A DNA stretch of 64,000 nucleotides from Halovulum marinum (GCF_009697225.1 NZ_WIND01000011.1:1-64000), one strand, 5' to 3'; numbered from the stretch's first letter, positions 38,584 through 47,299 are shown. Made by a program: numbers and translations. Notes: generated by a model not told the origin, from the sequence alone.

Positions 38584-39439
38584 GCGCACGGCGCGCGCGC
38601 CGCGCCGACGCCGTTCCCGGATGCAGCGCCAGCGCCCGGGCGTGGATGATCCGGTCCGGCTCGATCAGCGTCTCCAGCTTGCGCGCCTGCGCCGCGGTCA
38701 GATCCAGCCGCACGCCGCCGCCGCGGTTCAGCCGCGGCAGCGCGGGGCGTGCCCCGAACGCCGCCGCGAAGCCGTCGAGGAACGGCTGCGGCGTCTCGAG
38801 AAAGCCGATCAGGGCGAACCGCTCCAGCCGCTCCAGCGCGATGCGCAGCGCCGTCTCGGGCGCGTCGATGCGCGCCGGGTCCGGATGGCCCGAGAGATAG
38901 CGCAGCATCTGCCGGCCCATGCGCAGGCCCACCGGCCCGTCCAGCCAGAGGTCCAGATCGTCGGGAATCACCCCGGCGCGCACTGCCATGCGGTAGTTCG
39001 ACAGCGCCCGCGCCCGCGGATCGCGCATCATCGTCACCAGACCGTGGCCCTGCCGGAGCGCCGCCTGCAGCAGCAGCTCGGACACCAGCACATGGCCGTA
39101 GACCAGCGGCGCGCCCGCGGCCAGGTGGGTCAGCGCCAGGCCCTCGCGCAGGGCGAAGCTGTGGGCGCCGTGGTCCAGCTCTTCGTGGCAGAGCCACGGA
39201 TCGTCGACGCCGAACGCCAGCAGCGCCGCCGCGCGCCGGGTGGCGATGGCGTCGACCGCGCCCAGCTTGCGGGTCAGCGGCACGGTGCCGGCCAGCCCGG
39301 CGGTCAGCGAGGTGCCGCCACATTTCGGCAGGTGCACGAACAGGCAGCCGCGGCGCAGCCCGGCGCCGGGCAGCGTGCGCCGGGCGCGGGCGGACAGCAG
39401 CGCCAGCCGGCGGCGGGCGCGGCCCGGGTCAGGCAGCAC
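38552..39439 (-). CDS. Sulfotransferase-family protein
   Basis: The 295-residue product carries LFVHLPKCGGTSL at about residues 33-45, the phosphosulfate loop of the Stf0/heparan-type sulfotransferase family, and MMRDPRARALSNYRMAV near 147 as the 3'-phosphate-binding site. It probably sulfates a sugar in the polysaccharide made by this cluster. It starts with GTG at 39439, overlapping the end of the upstream glycosyltransferase gene by 11 bases. Its last 32 bases are antisense to the flippase gene. Confidence 0.8.
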   Translation of the reverse strand: MLPDPGRARRRLALLSARARRTLPGAGLRRGCLFVHLPKCGGTSLTAGLAGTVPLTRKLGAVDAIATRRAAALLAFGVDDPWLCHEELDHGAHSFALREGLALTHLAAGAPLVYGHVLVSELLLQAALRQGHGLVTMMRDPRARALSNYRMAVRAGVIPDDLDLWLDGPVGLRMGRQMLRYLSGHPDPARIDAPETALRIALERLERFALIGFLETPQPFLDGFAAAFGARPALPRLNRGGGVRLDLTAAQARKLETLIEPDRIIHARALALHPGTASARRARRALRSGPSGAPA

Positions 39440-40586
39440 GCGGCACCCCGGCCGGGTCGGCCGCCGCCAGGTCGAGCATCCCGGCCACCGCGCCGGGCGA
39501 CAGGCAGAACTCGTCGGCCGGCCGCGCCAGCAGACCGCGCCGCAGCCGGGTCAGCGCCGTGCGCCCGGCCTCCAGCGCCGGTATCAGCCGCGCCGCGCTT
39601 GCCTCGGGGATCACAAGGCCCAGCGCCCGCTGCTGCACGGCGCGGGCGGTCTCGGTCCCCGCGACGGCGATCGCCGGGCAGCCGAAATAGCCCGCCTCGT
39701 ACAGCCGGTTCGGCAGCAGCCAGTCCGAATTCGCCCCCGCCTGCCACAGATCCTGGGCCCAGACGCAGTCGAGCCCGCGATATGCCTGCGCCAGCCCGTC
39801 GGGATAGGTGTAGGGGCCGTCATAGCGCATGTTCGGCCGCAGCGAGAGCACCCGGTCGAACTCCGGCAGCTGGTGCCGGTGCACGACGCCGCGCAGCACG
39901 ATCTGCACCCGCGGCCCCATCCGGTCGGCGACATCGGCCAGCAGCGCCAGGGTGCGCGGGCAGCGCAGCGTGCCGACCCAGCCCAGCCGCAGCGGGCCTT
40001 CGGCCGCCGCAACGCCGGGCGCCGGGCGCGGCGGCGCGCCGTCGGGCCACCAGATGCCGTTCTCGATCACCTGGGTGCGGCCGCGCCAGCCGTGGACCGG
40101 GACGAAATGCGCGGCGAGATAGCGCGGCGAGCTGACCGCCAGGCGGTGCGTGCGGTCCAGCACGAAACGCTCGGCCCGCCGCGCCAGCGCCGCGCGCGGG
40201 CCGCGCCGCGCGAACAGGCCGTGGATGTCCAGGCACTGGTAGACCAGCGGCGCGCGGCTGCCGCTGGCCCAGCGCCCCAGCAAAGCCAGCAGCGCCATGT
40301 CCAGGTTGCGCGCCAGCAGCACGTCCGCGCCGCGCAGCCGCCGCCGGTGCCACAGCACCCGCAGCGCGCCGCGCGCCAGCGCCAGCAGGCGCCGCGGGCC
40401 GACCCCGTTCGGCGCAAGCCCAAGCGCCGTGTCCGGCCAGTCCGGCTGGAACCCGGCGTTCATGTTGCCGCGCCGGAACGAGACGCTGCGCACGCAGGCG
40501 CCGCAGGCGCGGATCGCGCGGATGGTGCGGATCTGGCTGGCCTCGGTGACGTCGAAGGCGAAGACGATGACGCGGCGCGGGGTCAT
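39429..40586 (-). CDS. GT-B glycosyltransferase
   Basis: The 385-residue product begins RRVIVFAFDVTEASQIRTIR and shows a GT4-like layout: an N-terminal Rossmann half with LLARNLDMALLALLG and VYQCLDIHGLFARRG, an IENGIWW hinge region, then LRLGWVGTLRCPRTLALLAD and LPNRLYEAGYFGCPAIAV in the nucleotide-sugar half. It should act at the cytoplasmic side. The ATG at 40586 overlaps the stop of the next upstream glycosyltransferase gene (ATGA), and its own end overlaps the sulfotransferase start, so the three minus-strand genes form a tight operon. Confidence 0.85.
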   Translation of the reverse strand: MTPRRVIVFAFDVTEASQIRTIRAIRACGACVRSVSFRRGNMNAGFQPDWPDTALGLAPNGVGPRRLLALARGALRVLWHRRRLRGADVLLARNLDMALLALLGRWASGSRAPLVYQCLDIHGLFARRGPRAALARRAERFVLDRTHRLAVSSPRYLAAHFVPVHGWRGRTQVIENGIWWPDGAPPRPAPGVAAAEGPLRLGWVGTLRCPRTLALLADVADRMGPRVQIVLRGVVHRHQLPEFDRVLSLRPNMRYDGPYTYPDGLAQAYRGLDCVWAQDLWQAGANSDWLLPNRLYEAGYFGCPAIAVAGTETARAVQQRALGLVIPEASAARLIPALEAGRTALTRLRRGLLARPADEFCLSPGAVAGMLDLAAADPAGVPRAA

Positions 40587-41686
40587 GCGCGCACCGGCGT
40601 CCAGCGGACCCGCGTGCCGCCGCGCATCGCGCGCAGCACGCCCCAGGTCGTGCCCAGAAATCCCTGGCAGATCCGCCACGCGGTCGCCGGCCCGGGCAGG
40701 CCCAGCGCCGCGCCGGCCAGCCCCGCGCCGAGCAGCACCGCCGCCGCCGCGCCGTGGCCGTACAGCCCCGCCAGCGCCAGCGCCGCCGCGCCGCCGGTCA
40801 GCAGCCACAGTCCCGAGAACCAGCGCAGCAGCTTGTGCGAGACATACTTGAACCGGTCGCGCGGCGACAGCCGGTGCAGCCGCGCGCGGATCTGCCGGTG
40901 CGCGTGCCAGGCGCCGCAGGCAATGCGCGCCGCGCGGGCAAAGCCGTGCCGGTCCGGAACCGCCGCCTCGCGCACCTCGACCTGCGGCACCGAGATCACC
41001 CGGCGGCCCGCCAGCAGCGCCTCCATCGAGGGGCGGAAGTCGTCCGCGGCGGCGGCGCCGAACCGGGGATAGAGCTCGGCCCGGATCGCCCACAGCGCGC
41101 CGTCGCAACCGATGGTCGAGCCGCTGCGGGTCTCGAGCCGCTTGATCCGCTCTTCCAGCGCCCAGTAGGCGCGGCCCACCCCGGCCGCGGCCCCGCACGG
41201 AACCAGCCGCGCGCCGACCGCGCCGACCGAGGGATCGGCGAACGGCGCGACCAGCGTGCGCAGCGCCTCGGGGCGGAAGCGGGTGTTGGCGTCCATCAGC
41301 ACCAGGATCTCGGCGTCGGTCTCGTCGATCAGGCGGCGCAACCCCTCGGCCTTGCCGACCGGATGCACCGCGTGCCGGGCGCGCACCAGCGACCGCGCGC
41401 CGCGCAGCAGGCGGCCGGTGCCGTCGCGGCTGCCGTCGTTCCAGGCCAGGATCTGCAAGTCGGGCCAGTGCATCCGCACCATGCTGAGTATGCGCAGCGT
41501 TCGCGGCAGGTCGGCGGCCTCGTCGCGTGCGGCGAACACCAGCGCCACCCGCCGCGGCAGCGGGCCGCGCGCCTGCGGCGGCGCCTCGGCGCGCAGCAGA
41601 CGCAGCAGCAGCGGGTAGATCGCGAACGGATAGACCAGCAACAGCGCCGAGACGCCCAGAACCGTCCACAGTGCAGAGACCAGCAT
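40583..41686 (-). CDS. Membrane-bound family 2 glycosyltransferase
   Basis: The 367-residue product has an N-terminal membrane helix (residues 3-28), a GT2 catalytic domain with VALVFAARDEAADLPRTLR, NDGSRDGTG, GKAEGLRR and MDANTRF (the DxD-like metal site), a GCDGALWAIR acceptor segment, and two or three C-terminal helices from about 290. This resembles processive-type polysaccharide GT2 enzymes. RBS AAAGGAG precedes the ATG at 41686. It is the first gene of the minus-strand trio and diverges from another GT2 gene. Confidence 0.85.
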   Translation of the reverse strand: MLVSALWTVLGVSALLLVYPFAIYPLLLRLLRAEAPPQARGPLPRRVALVFAARDEAADLPRTLRILSMVRMHWPDLQILAWNDGSRDGTGRLLRGARSLVRARHAVHPVGKAEGLRRLIDETDAEILVLMDANTRFRPEALRTLVAPFADPSVGAVGARLVPCGAAAGVGRAYWALEERIKRLETRSGSTIGCDGALWAIRAELYPRFGAAAADDFRPSMEALLAGRRVISVPQVEVREAAVPDRHGFARAARIACGAWHAHRQIRARLHRLSPRDRFKYVSHKLLRWFSGLWLLTGGAAALALAGLYGHGAAAAVLLGAGLAGAALGLPGPATAWRICQGFLGTTWGVLRAMRGGTRVRWTPVRA

Positions 41687-41791
41687 CGTTACCCACTCCT
41701 TTATTTCCTCGGGCGCGCGGTCCCGGTAATCCGCCGTTAACCATGCGCGGCAAAGGTTAAGGAAATCTTTGCCCGCGAAACGGAGCCCGCG

Positions 41792-42733
41792 ATGACCTCC
41801 GCGCCCCCCGCGCACGTGCTGCTTGCGATCCCCTCCTTCCGCCGCCCCGAGGGGCTGGCCCGTCTGCTCGACGCCATCGCGCGGCTGCAACCGCCCGGCG
41901 GCTGCCGGCTGGCGGTGCAGGTGATCGACAACAGCCCCGAGGGCGGCGCGATGGCGCAGGTCGCGGCCCGCGCCGGCGGGTTTCCGTTCCGCCTGAGTGT
42001 CCTGCACGAGCCGCGCCAGGGCCTGTCGCGCGTGCGCAATGCCGCGCTCGACGCGGCGCTGGCCGGCGGCTTCGAGGCGCTGGCCTTCATCGACGACGAC
42101 GAGGCCCCGCGCCCGGGCTGGCTGCGCGCGCATCTGGACACGCTGGCGGCGACCGGCGCCGACGCCAGCCTGGGCGCGGTGCACGCGGACTGGACCGCCG
42201 CGCCGCCGGCCTGGGTGCGCACCGGCGGGTTCCTGGAACAGCGCGGCCGGACGCACCGCGCGCCGGTGCCGGACGCCGCAAGCTCGAACATCCTGCTGCG
42301 GCTGGCGCCGGTGCGCCGCGCCGGGCTGCGCTTCGATCCCGGCTACGACCTGACCGGCGGCGAGGATACCGCCTTTTTCGCCGCCTATGCCCGCGCCGGC
42401 GGGCGCATCGTGTTCGCCGCCGACGCCATCGTCGACGAGACCGTGCCGCCGCACCGGGCGACGCTGCGCTGGCTGTGGCGGCGCTGGCGCCGCACCGGCG
42501 AGACCTCGGCCCGGATCGCGCTGGCGGCCGGCGGCGGGCGCGGCCGGGCGCTGGCGGGCGGGATCGTGCGGCTTGCCGCGGGCGGCGCGCTGGCACTGGG
42601 CGCGCTGCCGCTGGCGCGGCTTGGCCGCCCGGCGCTGTGGGCGCGCGGGCTGCGCATCGCCGCGCGCGGCGTGGGGTTCATGGGCGCGGCGCGCGGCCGG
42701 CTGACCGCGGAATACGCCGCACCGGAGCGCTGA
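41792..42733 (+). CDS. Family 2 glycosyltransferase
   Basis: The 313-residue product has a GT-A fold: HVLLAIPSFRRPEGLARLLD at residues 8-27, HEPRQGLSRVRNAALD, FIDDDEAP as the metal-binding site near residue 95, and the GGEDTAFFAAYARAGG motif near 190. A hydrophobic C-terminal region (about 250-290) may associate with the membrane. GGAG lies upstream of the ATG. The acyltransferase gene starts 3 bases after its stop, so they are co-expressed. Confidence 0.87.
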   Translation: MTSAPPAHVLLAIPSFRRPEGLARLLDAIARLQPPGGCRLAVQVIDNSPEGGAMAQVAARAGGFPFRLSVLHEPRQGLSRVRNAALDAALAGGFEALAFIDDDEAPRPGWLRAHLDTLAATGADASLGAVHADWTAAPPAWVRTGGFLEQRGRTHRAPVPDAASSNILLRLAPVRRAGLRFDPGYDLTGGEDTAFFAAYARAGGRIVFAADAIVDETVPPHRATLRWLWRRWRRTGETSARIALAAGGGRGRALAGGIVRLAAGGALALGALPLARLGRPALWARGLRIAARGVGFMGAARGRLTAEYAAPER

Positions 42734-42736
42734 GCG

Positions 42737-43738
42737 GTGCGGCACCAGATCTCGCTGGACGAGCTGCGCGGGCTGGCGGTGCTGATCGTCTTCGCCAGCC
42801 ACGCCGCCAACGACGGGCTGCTGCCCGGCTGGCTGGGCGGCGGCGCGGGCCAGACCGGGGTGCAGCTGTTCTTCCTGCTCAGCGGCCTGCTGATGGCGCG
42901 GCTCTACGGCGCGCGGCGGTTCGACCGGGCGCAGGCGGCGGCCTTCGCCGCGGCGCGGGCCGGGCGGATCCTGCCGCTCTACGCGCTGGTGGTGGCGCTG
43001 TCGCTGCTGGCCGCCGCACTGGGGTTCGCGCCGCATTACCGGTTCGACGGCGCGGCCGCGGCGCTGGCGGCGCTGGCGCTGGCCGAGGCGCCGCAGGAGC
43101 TGTGGTCGATCCCGGTCGAGGCGCAGTTCTACGCGCTGTTCCTGCTGGTCTGGGCGCGGATCGGCGCGCGGCCGTTGCGGCTGGCTCTGCTGATCCCTCC
43201 GGCCATTTTGCTGGCGGCAGGATGGCGCGGTCTGGTCAGCGAGGCGGCGGTGCTGATCCCCTATCTGCCGGTGTTCCTGGCCGGCGTCTGGCTGGGCGCG
43301 CTGCCGGCCGCGGCGCTGCGCCGGCTGGATCGGCCGTGGCTGCCCTGGCTGGCACTGGCCGCCCTGCTCGCCACGTTGCCGGGGCTGCGCCCGACGCTGC
43401 TGCCGGAGGTCTGGGACGGCTTCTATCCGCGGTTCTGGCTCGACCCGGCGCGGCTGGCGGCGGCGCTGCTGCTGGCGGCCTCGGCGGCGGCCTGCGGCGG
43501 GCGCTGGCTGGCGGGCGCACCGCTGGCGGTGCTGGGCCGGGTCTCGTTCGCGGTCTACCTGTTCCACCGCCCGGTGCTGCGCTGGGTGGGCGAGGATCTG
43601 GGCGCCGCCGGCGCGCTGGCGCTGACGCTGGCGCTGGCGGCGCTGTCGCTGCGCCTTATCGAGCGTCCGGCGGGGCGCTGGCTGCGCGGCGTGCTGTCCC
43701 CGCGCCCGCGGCCAGCGCCGCGACCAGAAGCAGGGTGA
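42737..43738 (+). CDS. OafA/YrhL-type membrane acyltransferase
   Basis: The 333-residue product has about ten membrane helices and the family hallmark N-terminus HQISLDELRGLAVLIVFASH, including the conserved arginine and histidine of the acyltransferase-3 family. GQTGVQLFFLLSGLLMARLY follows, then the central WSIPVEAQFYALF motif. It should move acetyl or another acyl group to a sugar hydroxyl of the nascent polysaccharide. It starts with GTG at 42737. Its last 83 bases are antisense to the end of the ligase gene, an unusually long convergent overlap. Confidence 0.88.
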   Translation: MRHQISLDELRGLAVLIVFASHAANDGLLPGWLGGGAGQTGVQLFFLLSGLLMARLYGARRFDRAQAAAFAAARAGRILPLYALVVALSLLAAALGFAPHYRFDGAAAALAALALAEAPQELWSIPVEAQFYALFLLVWARIGARPLRLALLIPPAILLAAGWRGLVSEAAVLIPYLPVFLAGVWLGALPAAALRRLDRPWLPWLALAALLATLPGLRPTLLPEVWDGFYPRFWLDPARLAAALLLAASAAACGGRWLAGAPLAVLGRVSFAVYLFHRPVLRWVGEDLGAAGALALTLALAALSLRLIERPAGRWLRGVLSPRPRPAPRPEAG

Positions 43739-44891
43739 TCTCGTGCGGGCGATAAAGCGACGAGCCGAGCAGCGACAGCAGCACCAGCGTCGCCAGCACC
43801 ACCAGCGCCCAGGCGCGCACCGGCCCGCGCGGCGCGGCGAGCAGCGCCTGCGCCGCGTGGCCCAGCAGGACCACCATCGCCGCCAGCCCCAGCGGGCCGG
43901 TGCCGACCAGGATCTCGAGCACGAAGTTGTGGAACGACGCCACGGTATCGCCGTAGAGCGCCGCCAGCAGCTGCGCCTCGCGCGCATGCTCGGGCGCAGT
44001 CCAGAACCCCAGATAGCCGGTGCCCAGCAGCGGGCGCTGGCCGATCTGCGCCGCCGCCGCCTGCCAGACCTCGGTGCGGCCGGTCAGCGTCGCGGTCTTG
44101 CCCAGCGCGGCCAGGATCCCGGCCGCCGGATCGAGTTGCAGGATCGCCACCGCCGCCAGCAGCGCCGCCGTGCCGGTGCCGGCGACGATGCCCAGCGGCA
44201 GCAGCGCGCGCCCGCCGGCGGCGCGCAGCAGCAGCAGCACCAGCGCCCCGCCGGCGCCCAGGGCCATCACCCAGGAGGTGGCCGAGCGCGACAGCACCAG
44301 CAGCGCCAGCGTCGCCGCGGCGGCCAGCCCCCACAGCGCCCGTGCGCCGCCGCGCGTCTGGCTCAGGAACAGGATCAGCGTCAGCAGCAGCAGCGCCGCC
44401 CGCTGCCCCAGCGCGTTCTTGTTGGTGTAGACGCCGAGAAAGCCGCCCTCCCACGACCAGGCGGGGGGCAGCAGCCCGCCGAGGTTCGCCGCCGAAGCCG
44501 CCATCGTCAGCCCCAGTCCGGTCAGCACCAGCCCGGCCAGCCCCGCCAGCCCGAACGCCGCGCCCAGGTAGACGCCCATCAGCAGGGTGAACAGCAGCTG
44601 CACCGCCGCGACGGCGCTGTCCTGCGGCACCGGCGACCAGAACGCCGAGGCCAGGCAGACCAGCGGGTACAGCAGCATCGGCCAGCCGCGCAGCAGCGCC
44701 GGCATCCAGACCGCCGTGGTCAGCAGCAGCCGCGCCGCGAACCCGGCATAGACCAGCGCGGTCAGCGCCGCACCGCCGGGCAGGCGCACCGTCGCCTCGG
44801 CGGTCCAGACCACCGCCAGCAGGCCCAGCGCCAGGTCCACGGGCAGGCGCCGCGCCCCGCGCCGCTTGGCGGGAAGGTCGGCGGTGGTCAT
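43656..44891 (-). CDS. O-antigen ligase/polymerase-family membrane protein
   Basis: The 411-residue product has about eleven membrane helices and a large loop that includes TGRTEVWQAAAAQIGQRP and GTGYLGFW near residue 285-310, followed by ASFHNFVLEILVGTGPLGL. This is the Wzy_C/WaaL signature. It either polymerises repeat units or ligates the chain to an acceptor. The ATG at 44891 was preferred to a GTG 13 codons upstream. The gene overlaps the acyltransferase gene convergently by 83 bases. Confidence 0.87.
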   Translation of the reverse strand: MTTADLPAKRRGARRLPVDLALGLLAVVWTAEATVRLPGGAALTALVYAGFAARLLLTTAVWMPALLRGWPMLLYPLVCLASAFWSPVPQDSAVAAVQLLFTLLMGVYLGAAFGLAGLAGLVLTGLGLTMAASAANLGGLLPPAWSWEGGFLGVYTNKNALGQRAALLLLTLILFLSQTRGGARALWGLAAAATLALLVLSRSATSWVMALGAGGALVLLLLRAAGGRALLPLGIVAGTGTAALLAAVAILQLDPAAGILAALGKTATLTGRTEVWQAAAAQIGQRPLLGTGYLGFWTAPEHAREAQLLAALYGDTVASFHNFVLEILVGTGPLGLAAMVVLLGHAAQALLAAPRGPVRAWALVVLATLVLLSLLGSSLYRPHEITLLLVAALAAGAGTARRAASAPPDAR

Positions 44892-44946
44892 GTGGCACAG
44901 CTCATGATTGAATCTGTACCAGCATTCCACCTGAAAGGAAGCATGG

Positions 44947-45819
44947 ATGGCTGAGCGCTACGCCATCGGCCTGGGCGGGCAGAAATGCGCGTCAAGCTGG
45001 GTGCATGCGGTGCTGGCCGAGCATCCGGCGGTCAATGCCGCCCCCGGCAAGGAACTGGACTTCTTCAGCTATCACCATGACCGCGGCCATGACTGGTACG
45101 CGCGGCGCTGGCGCGGACCGGGGCTGCGGTTCGAGAACTCGCCCTCTTACCTGCACGACCCGCGCGCGCCGGGCCGGCTGCGCGCCTTCGCGCCGGGGGC
45201 GCGGCTGATCGCCACCCTGCGCGACCCGGTGGACCGCGCCTTCTCGCATCATCTGCACGAGATCGCCCGCGGCCATATCCGCGCGCAGCCCTTCGCGCCG
45301 GCGCTGCGGGCGAACCCGGACTACCTGGAGCAGGGCCACTACGCCCGCCACCTGAGCGTCTGGCGGCAGGCGTTTCCGCCCGACCGGATGCTGATCCTGC
45401 TGGCCGAGGAGATCGCCGCGGCGCCCGAGGCGGCGCGGGTGCGGATGCTGCGCTTTCTCGGCCTCGACCCCGGCCCGCCGCCGGCGATGCTGGCCGAGGC
45501 GCGCAACGTCAGCGACCGCGCCCGGCTGCCGGCGCTGCGTGCCGGCCTGCGCGCCGGCGGCGCCGCGATGCGGGCGGCCGGGCTGTCGGCCCCGCTGGCT
45601 GCGCTGAAGCGCGGCGCGCCGGCGAAGGCGCTGATGCGGTGGAACGACCGTCCGCTACGGGCCGAGGTCCCGGCGCTGTCCGCCACCGAGCGCGCTGCGC
45701 TGGCGCAGGGCTTCGCCGCCGACATGGCGGCGCTGGCCGGGATGATGGGCCGCGACAGCCTGCCCTGGCCAAGCTGGCAGGCCGTCGGGCGGCCCGCCAG
45801 CGCGGTTGCTCACAGATAG
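44947..45819 (+). CDS. Sulfotransferase-domain protein
   Basis: The 290-residue product has GLGGQKCASSWVH at residues 8-20, corresponding to the 5'-phosphosulfate loop, and ATLRDPVDRAFSHHLHE near 95, the classic 3'-phosphate-binding motif of the heparan N-deacetylase/N-sulfotransferase-like family. It is the clearest of the three sulfotransferases in the cluster. It starts 55 bases from the divergent ligase gene and its 3' end overlaps the spike-fibre gene convergently by 10 bases. Confidence 0.85.
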   Translation: MAERYAIGLGGQKCASSWVHAVLAEHPAVNAAPGKELDFFSYHHDRGHDWYARRWRGPGLRFENSPSYLHDPRAPGRLRAFAPGARLIATLRDPVDRAFSHHLHEIARGHIRAQPFAPALRANPDYLEQGHYARHLSVWRQAFPPDRMLILLAEEIAAAPEAARVRMLRFLGLDPGPPPAMLAEARNVSDRARLPALRAGLRAGGAAMRAAGLSAPLAALKRGAPAKALMRWNDRPLRAEVPALSATERAALAQGFAADMAALAGMMGRDSLPWPSWQAVGRPASAVAHR

Positions 45820-47036
45820 CCCTCGGCGATGAATCGCTCGGCGCCCAGCCGGCCGGCGACGCGGTTGCCCTCGGGCTCGGGATGGGTGCCGTCGTCGGAC
45901 ATGAACCCGCTCGGCCGCGCGACATAGTGCACGCCCGCCGTGGCGGTGGCATGGCCGCTGCCCTGGTCGAGCCGCGCCTGCATCTGCAGGAACCTCGGCT
46001 GGTGCACGGACAGATCGTCCGGCATCGGGCCCAGCAGGATCACCGGCAGCGACGGCTCGGCCAGGTCGGTGCGCAACGCCGACAGCATCGCCTGGAAGGC
46101 CGGCGGATAGACGGCGTCCATGGTCGACGAGCGGTCGCTCTCGCCCTGGCCCCAGATCAGTCCGCACACCCGGCTGCCGGGCGTGCGCGCCACCGCGGCC
46201 TGCGCCATCTGCACCATGCGCTGGTAAAGCGTTCCGCCCGCGCCGACGGTGGCGTTCGGGTTCCATTCCGCGTCGTCGCCGATCAGCCGCGTGCCGCCCT
46301 TGGCGCAGGCGACGGTCAGCACCGTGCGGCCCGGCGGCGTCGCCTGTTCGATCCGGCGCGCGAAGCTCAGCGCCGGGCTGACGCCCTGGCTGGCCTGCAG
46401 CATCTGCAGCGGCCCGGCACTGGCGGCCACGGCGCCGTCGACGCTGCCGTAGGCGGTGTTGGTATAGCCCGGCACATACAAGCAGCGCGGCACCCAGAAA
46501 TCCCTGGCCGGATCGACCGGCGTCGACTTGGATTCCGCCGCGATCAGCGACTGGCCGGCGGCGATGTAGATGTCCGACGGCTGCGCCAGCAGATCGGTCA
46601 TGTCCACCGCCTGCACGTCCTCGACGGTGCCGTCGAAGGTCGCGGTCGCGTTCAGCCGCACGCGGGTATGCCCGACGCTGGAGAACCGCGCGACGTGCTG
46701 CGCCTCGGCCTTGCCGACGAACGGCGAGGCCCGGTACGGCCCGCCCAGTTGCGCGCCGATCGTGCCCGCGGTCGCGCCGGTCACCGTGTAGGCCACCCAC
46801 AGATCGCCGGCCGGCACCGCCGCGTCATAGCCCGCGGTGCCGGCGGCGGCGAAGTCGGTCTTGGCGATCGCGCCCGGCAGCGCCGTGAACCCGCCGTCCA
46901 GCATCCAGCCGGCATGGTCATCAAGGCGCGCCTGCGGATCCGGGATCAGGCCGGACGGCACGACGCGCCCGGCGGGTACGCGGCGGCGGCCAAGCGCCGG
47001 CGCCGCCGCGATCCCCAGCCCGGGGCCGAACCTCAC
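45810..47036 (-). CDS. ghsB: GhsB-like head-spike fibre with SGNH esterase domain
   Basis: The 408-residue product has an N-terminal beta-rich part (about 1-150) followed by an SGNH/SASA-type esterase domain: nucleophile S163 in AAGQSLIAAES, LIWGQGESD at 293-301 and the D382-x-x-H385 pair in DDGTHPEP. Its GTG start overlaps the stop of the short spike-base gene (GTGA). The pairing with a GhsA-like gene matches the R. capsulatus GTA head-spike locus, whose fibre binds capsular polysaccharide. A carbohydrate O-deacetylase activity is inferred. No signal peptide is present, as expected for a particle protein; a free esterase is the alternative. Confidence 0.72.
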   Translation of the reverse strand: MRFGPGLGIAAAPALGRRRVPAGRVVPSGLIPDPQARLDDHAGWMLDGGFTALPGAIAKTDFAAAGTAGYDAAVPAGDLWVAYTVTGATAGTIGAQLGGPYRASPFVGKAEAQHVARFSSVGHTRVRLNATATFDGTVEDVQAVDMTDLLAQPSDIYIAAGQSLIAAESKSTPVDPARDFWVPRCLYVPGYTNTAYGSVDGAVAASAGPLQMLQASQGVSPALSFARRIEQATPPGRTVLTVACAKGGTRLIGDDAEWNPNATVGAGGTLYQRMVQMAQAAVARTPGSRVCGLIWGQGESDRSSTMDAVYPPAFQAMLSALRTDLAEPSLPVILLGPMPDDLSVHQPRFLQMQARLDQGSGHATATAGVHYVARPSGFMSDDGTHPEPEGNRVAGRLGAERFIAEGYL

Positions 47037-47299
47037 GAAACCACCACGGCGTGGATGCCGCTGGCGGTGGTGCCGGTGGCATGCACCCGCGCCGCGCCGC
47101 AGACGATCCAGCCGTGATCGGGCACGGTGACGGTGCGCACCGGACCCTTCACCGTGGTGAAGGTGACGGCGCCGCCGCCCTCGACGTAAAGCGATGCGGC
47201 GACATCGCCCAGATCGGTCAGATCGTCCGGCGTGACCGGGACATAGTCGACGCCGGGACCGGACAGCGAGGACGCGCGGCGGCTGAATGGATTGGACAT
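47033..47299 (-). CDS. ghsA: GhsA-like spike base protein (RCAP_rcc01079 type)
   Basis: The 88-residue product starts MSNPFSRRASSLSGPG and continues with VPVTPDDLTDLGDVAASLYV, then VTFTTVKGPVRTVTV and ATGTTASGIHAVV. This pattern matches, from memory, the small spike-base proteins named after R. capsulatus rcc01079, which attach the fibre to the GTA capsid. RBS AGGGGAAG lies 7 bases before the ATG at 47299. It is coupled to the fibre gene by a four-base overlap. No other capsid or tail genes are in the window, which is also the situation in R. capsulatus, where the spike genes lie outside the main GTA cluster. Confidence 0.72.
   Translation of the reverse strand: MSNPFSRRASSLSGPGVDYVPVTPDDLTDLGDVAASLYVEGGGAVTFTTVKGPVRTVTVPDHGWIVCGAARVHATGTTASGIHAVVVS

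Noticed and set aside
41749-41773. Terminator or RBS-sequestering hairpin (GGCAAAG/CTTTGCC)
   Set aside because: The arms are only 7 bp, the loop is 11 bases, there is no T-tract and the ribosome-binding site lies outside it.
45810-47299. Remnant prophage
   Set aside because: No integrase, capsid, tail or lysis genes lie nearby; the pair fits the detached GTA spike locus better.
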